From NCBI GenBank assembly GCA_017538465.1, contig JAFYIW010000134.1, positions 1 to 7,804 of the forward strand: a DNA stretch of 7,804 bases, given 5' to 3'. Positions 5,858 through 7,804 of the stretch are shown here, piece after piece. The notes beneath the pieces were generated by a model. It ran no database searches and was not told the DNA's origin. It worked only from the letters and a program-made list of their open reading frames with translations. How positions within the stretch are numbered: position 1 is the stretch's first letter; each line of letters begins with the position of its first letter. The position numbers and the translations under genes are program-made. The stretch comes from Victivallales bacterium (lineage in GTDB: Bacteria; Verrucomicrobiota; Lentisphaeria; Oligosphaerales; Oligosphaeraceae).

Positions 5858-5881
5858 AAGATTTTGATGACAGGGGCCTTC

Positions 5882-6922
5882 TTAGGCCATTCCATCCAAT
5901 GCGCACTCGTGAACTTGCGCCACAATTTTCTCGTTGATGCGGCTGGTGATGAACTCACCGACCGCATGGATGCCATTGGCGGCTGCGTGGCCATTGGAGT
6001 TGCCGTGCCCGATGATGCAGCAGCCATTCACGCCCAGTAGCGGAACCCCGCCAATCTCCGAGGCGTCGGTGGCCTGCTTCACCGCGCCGAAGGCGCCTTT
6101 GCAGAGCATTCCGCCGACTTTCCACTGCAGTTTGGACATGATGGAGTCCTTGATCATCTTGGAAAGGCTCCGGGCCAGTTGCTCACTGGTCTTCAGGACG
6201 ATGTTTCCCACAAAACCGTCGCAGATCACGACATCCAAATCCTCCTTGAAGAGGTCATGCCCCTCGACGTTCCCCACAAAGTTGATGCCGGGAAGCTCAC
6301 GGATAAACCGGAAGGCATCCTGGGTCTGACGATTGCCCTTGCCGACTTCCGTGCCGTTCGACAACAGTCCGATGGTGGGATTCTTTTGATGGAGCATATT
6401 TCGGGCGTAGAGATCCCCCATCACCGCAAATTGCGCCAAATAGGTCGGCGTACAGTCCACGGTGGCGCCGGAGTCCATCAACACCCAATGCCCCCCGGTC
6501 TCTTTGGGAAGCAGGGTGGCCAGACCCGGACGCGCCAGCCCAGGCAGCATCCGCCATTTCAAAAAGGCGGAACCCACGGCCGCGCCGGTGCTGCCGGCAC
6601 TGAAGACGCCTTGGGCCTGACCGTTCTTCACGAGATCCATCGCGACATTGATGGAACTCCTGCGTTTCTCCCGAATCGCCTTGACCGGATGCTCGTCCAT
6701 CCCGATGACTTCATCCGCATGGATGATTTCCATACGCGCGTCATCCTCGGAAAGCCCCAGACGCTGCAGATTCTCCCGAATCCGTGTCTGGTTTCCGACC
6801 AATAATAACTTGTAAGTGTCGCCAAAACGCTCAAAGGCCTCGGCGACACCATCCATGATGGCATCGGGGGCATAGTCGCCACCCATGACATCAACAGCAA
6901 TGGATATGTCGGGCGTGCTCAT
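5882..6922 (-). CDS. plsX: Phosphate acyltransferase (PlsX)
   Basis: PlsX converts acyl-ACP and phosphate to acyl-phosphate, the donor used by PlsY to start phospholipid synthesis at the membrane. The 346-residue protein has AVDVMGGDYAP at 9-19, SAGSTGA at 108-114, LLSNGTEVGKGN at 186-197 (often LLNxGEExxKGN in the family), VGNVEGHDLF at 216-225, CDGFVGNIVLKTSE at 234-247 and PLLGVNGCCIIGHGNSN at 294-310. The ATG at 6922 puts the AVDxMGGD motif at the usual place. A TTG at 6976 would add 18 residues and has no ribosome site either. With the ATG start, a 60-bp gap with an inverted repeat separates it from rpmF. No Shine-Dalgarno site is visible. Confidence 0.95.
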   Translation of the reverse strand: MSTPDISIAVDVMGGDYAPDAIMDGVAEAFERFGDTYKLLLVGNQTRIRENLQRLGLSEDDARMEIIHADEVIGMDEHPVKAIREKRRSSINVAMDLVKNGQAQGVFSAGSTGAAVGSAFLKWRMLPGLARPGLATLLPKETGGHWVLMDSGATVDCTPTYLAQFAVMGDLYARNMLHQKNPTIGLLSNGTEVGKGNRQTQDAFRFIRELPGINFVGNVEGHDLFKEDLDVVICDGFVGNIVLKTSEQLARSLSKMIKDSIMSKLQWKVGGMLCKGAFGAVKQATDASEIGGVPLLGVNGCCIIGHGNSNGHAAANGIHAVGEFITSRINEKIVAQVHECALDGMA

Positions 6923-6945
6923 GCGCCAACGACGAGTCAAATGCC

Positions 6946-6970
6946 CCAGGCGCCATTCGCCGACGCCTGG
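6946..6970 (-). repeat. Inverted repeat between rpmF and plsX
   Basis: CCAGGCG (6946-6952) and CGCCTGG (6964-6970) form a perfect 7-bp stem with an 11-base loop. On the minus strand it lies 24 bases before the plsX ATG and 12 after the rpmF stop. There is no T-tract, so it is not a standard terminator. It could be an mRNA processing or stability element that sets the ratio of L32 to PlsX. Confidence 0.4.
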
Positions 6971-6982
6971 AGACAAGGGCGG

Positions 6983-7174
6983 TTAGTCTTTCTTGGGGGC
7001 CTTGACCTGCACGACTTGCTTGCCGTCGTAGTACCCACAAGCCTTGCAGACACGGTGCGGCAAACACGGCGCACCGCAGTTGACGCAGGTGGTGGGCTGG
7101 ACGCCCTTGTAGCGGTTCGCAGCCTTGCGCTGACGGACCCGCATCTTGCTGACTTTGCTTTGTTGAACGGCCAT
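6983..7174 (-). CDS. rpmF: Ribosomal protein L32 (bL32)
   Basis: L32 is a small basic protein of the 50S subunit. The 63 residues show the family start MAVQQSKVSKMRVRQRKA and a zinc-ribbon with C30-x2-C33 and C43-x2-C46, so this is the zinc-binding (C+) form; C37 is an extra cysteine. A strong AAGGAG lies 6 bases before the ATG. The position between the yceD and plsX genes is the common bacterial order. Confidence 0.97.
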   Translation of the reverse strand: MAVQQSKVSKMRVRQRKAANRYKGVQPTTCVNCGAPCLPHRVCKACGYYDGKQVVQVKAPKKD

Positions 7175-7180
7175 GGTTAA

Positions 7181-7186
7181 CTCCTT
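7181..7186 (-). promoter_or_regulatory. Shine-Dalgarno site of rpmF
   Basis: Minus-strand AAGGAG lies 6 bases before the ATG, the strongest ribosome site in the window, as expected for a highly expressed ribosomal protein. The 57-bp gap that holds it is AT-rich but shows no convincing promoter pair. Confidence 0.75.
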
Positions 7187-7231
7187 ATCTTATTTGAGGT
7201 TAGGATGTTATGGTTAATTATTTAAATGTCG

Positions 7232-7759
7232 TCAAGGGAGGCGCAGCCGGTCAAGCCCACTCCAGGGACTTTCCTCCGCAGGGAATTCTTCAGCAGAATC
7301 CTCGGTGGTCTCGGGACAGTCGCAGGGACCTAAGTTCAGGTTCTTGCCGCATTGCGGACAGAGCCCCTGGCAATCCTCCCGGCAGAGAAACTGTTGCGGA
7401 AAAGATATTAATATATCCTCTCGCAAGTCATCCGTGAGGTCCACGGTGGTACCAAAGGCATTCTCGTATTCGTGGCAGATTTCCGGAACGGTGAGTTTCC
7501 AGTCAAATGGCTCGTCACAGCGGTCGCAGATTACCGTGAGCCGACTGGAAAGCGTCCCCTGCACCAGAAGGTCGTGTCCGCCATTGATGGGCGTGAGTTT
7601 CAACTGGTAGTGGATGGGGGCCGTAAAGGTACGCCGAAGCAGTTCGTTCAGGTCGAACTCTGCACACTCCAAATCGCCCTCGAGGGTTTTGCCCTCGGGG
7701 GCCAGGTCCAGCAGGTCAAACTGCAGTCCCTTCACAGGTTGACGAGAGTATTCACCCAC
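7232..7759 (-). CDS. yceD: YceD / DUF177 family protein
   Basis: This is a cysteine-rich protein of the family that precedes rpmF in many bacteria. E. coli YceD is linked to accumulation of 23S rRNA, but the biochemical role is not settled. The 175 residues have C78-x2-C81 and a C-terminal cluster C126, C130, C134, C137, C146, C148 (EDCQGLCPQCGKNL region), which probably binds zinc. The tail SPWSGLDRL matches the short W/L-rich end common in the family. The start is GTG at 7759: an in-frame TGA lies one codon before it (7763-7765), and the next GTG is 8 codons in. No Shine-Dalgarno site is visible, and the upstream DNA is a heptad-periodic repeat. Confidence 0.88.
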   Translation of the reverse strand: MGEYSRQPVKGLQFDLLDLAPEGKTLEGDLECAEFDLNELLRRTFTAPIHYQLKLTPINGGHDLLVQGTLSSRLTVICDRCDEPFDWKLTVPEICHEYENAFGTTVDLTDDLREDILISFPQQFLCREDCQGLCPQCGKNLNLGPCDCPETTEDSAEEFPAEESPWSGLDRLRLP

Positions 7760-7763
7760 TTTT

Positions 7764-7804
7764 CAAAGTTTAAAGTCTAGAGGTCAGAGGTCCGAGGTTA
7801 GAGG
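7764..7804 (+). repeat. Degenerate 7-base-period tandem repeat, runs off the window
   Basis: Six successive 7-base units can be read on the plus strand: CAAAGTT, TAAAGTC, TAGAGGT, CAGAGGT, CCGAGGT and TAGAGG (cut by the edge). Every unit has AG at positions 4-5, and the last four share GAGG at 3-6. The run lies directly before the GTG start of yceD. It is unlike the ATTCCTC arrays in sequence but has the same period. Confidence 0.6.

Noticed and set aside
6923..6976. TTG start for plsX adding 18 residues
   Set aside because: The extension does not resemble PlsX, lacks a ribosome site and would run through the inverted repeat.

Overview
All nine protein-coding genes are on the minus strand, so transcription runs from high to low coordinates: yceD (DUF177), rpmF, plsX, fabD, fabG, acpP, fabF, proB, and a U32-family 'peptidase' gene cut by the left edge. 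This is the widespread bacterial ribosomal protein L32 / fatty-acid synthesis cluster, with a proline-biosynthesis gene and a probable RNA-hydroxylation-type gene downstream. The organism is a bacterium with fairly GC-rich coding DNA (high 50s percent by eye), AT-rich promoter segments and mixed use of Shine-Dalgarno sites. The proteins do not fix the phylum. Intergenic heptamer repeats and the plant/cyanobacterial-style GLSLG motif of FabD would fit a PVC-type bacterium (Verrucomicrobiota, Kiritimatiellota or Lentisphaerota), but that is a guess.

Layout. At 7760-7804 the edge is a degenerate run of 7-base units just before the GTG start of yceD. From 7759 to 4967, yceD, rpmF, plsX and fabD follow at short spacing. 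The 131-bp fabD-fabG gap is almost filled by two hairpin-plus-heptamer repeat modules. fabG ends at 4071. The next 201 bp carries a good sigma70-type promoter, a perfect 14-bp palindrome over the predicted start site and a foldable leader for acpP. acpP ends before a strong intrinsic terminator (3506-3544). An AT-rich island then precedes fabF, which is followed after 17 bp by proB. A third hairpin-plus-heptamer module separates proB from the U32 gene.

How the genes fit together. PlsX makes acyl-phosphate from acyl-ACP for phospholipid synthesis. FabD loads malonate onto ACP, FabF condenses, and FabG reduces the 3-ketoacyl-ACP. ACP carries every intermediate. fabH, usually between plsX and fabD, is absent here. 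YceD and L32 are the usual ribosome-related partners. acpP appears to be its own transcription unit (own promoter and terminator), which suits the high ACP demand of the cell.

No CRISPR array, phage, defence cassette or wholly new protein system is visible. The most unusual material is non-coding: three copies of a module made of a hairpin with CGGAGGC at its tip next to tandem ATTCCTC heptamers, a second unrelated 7-base-period run at the right edge, and the acpP promoter/operator arrangement.
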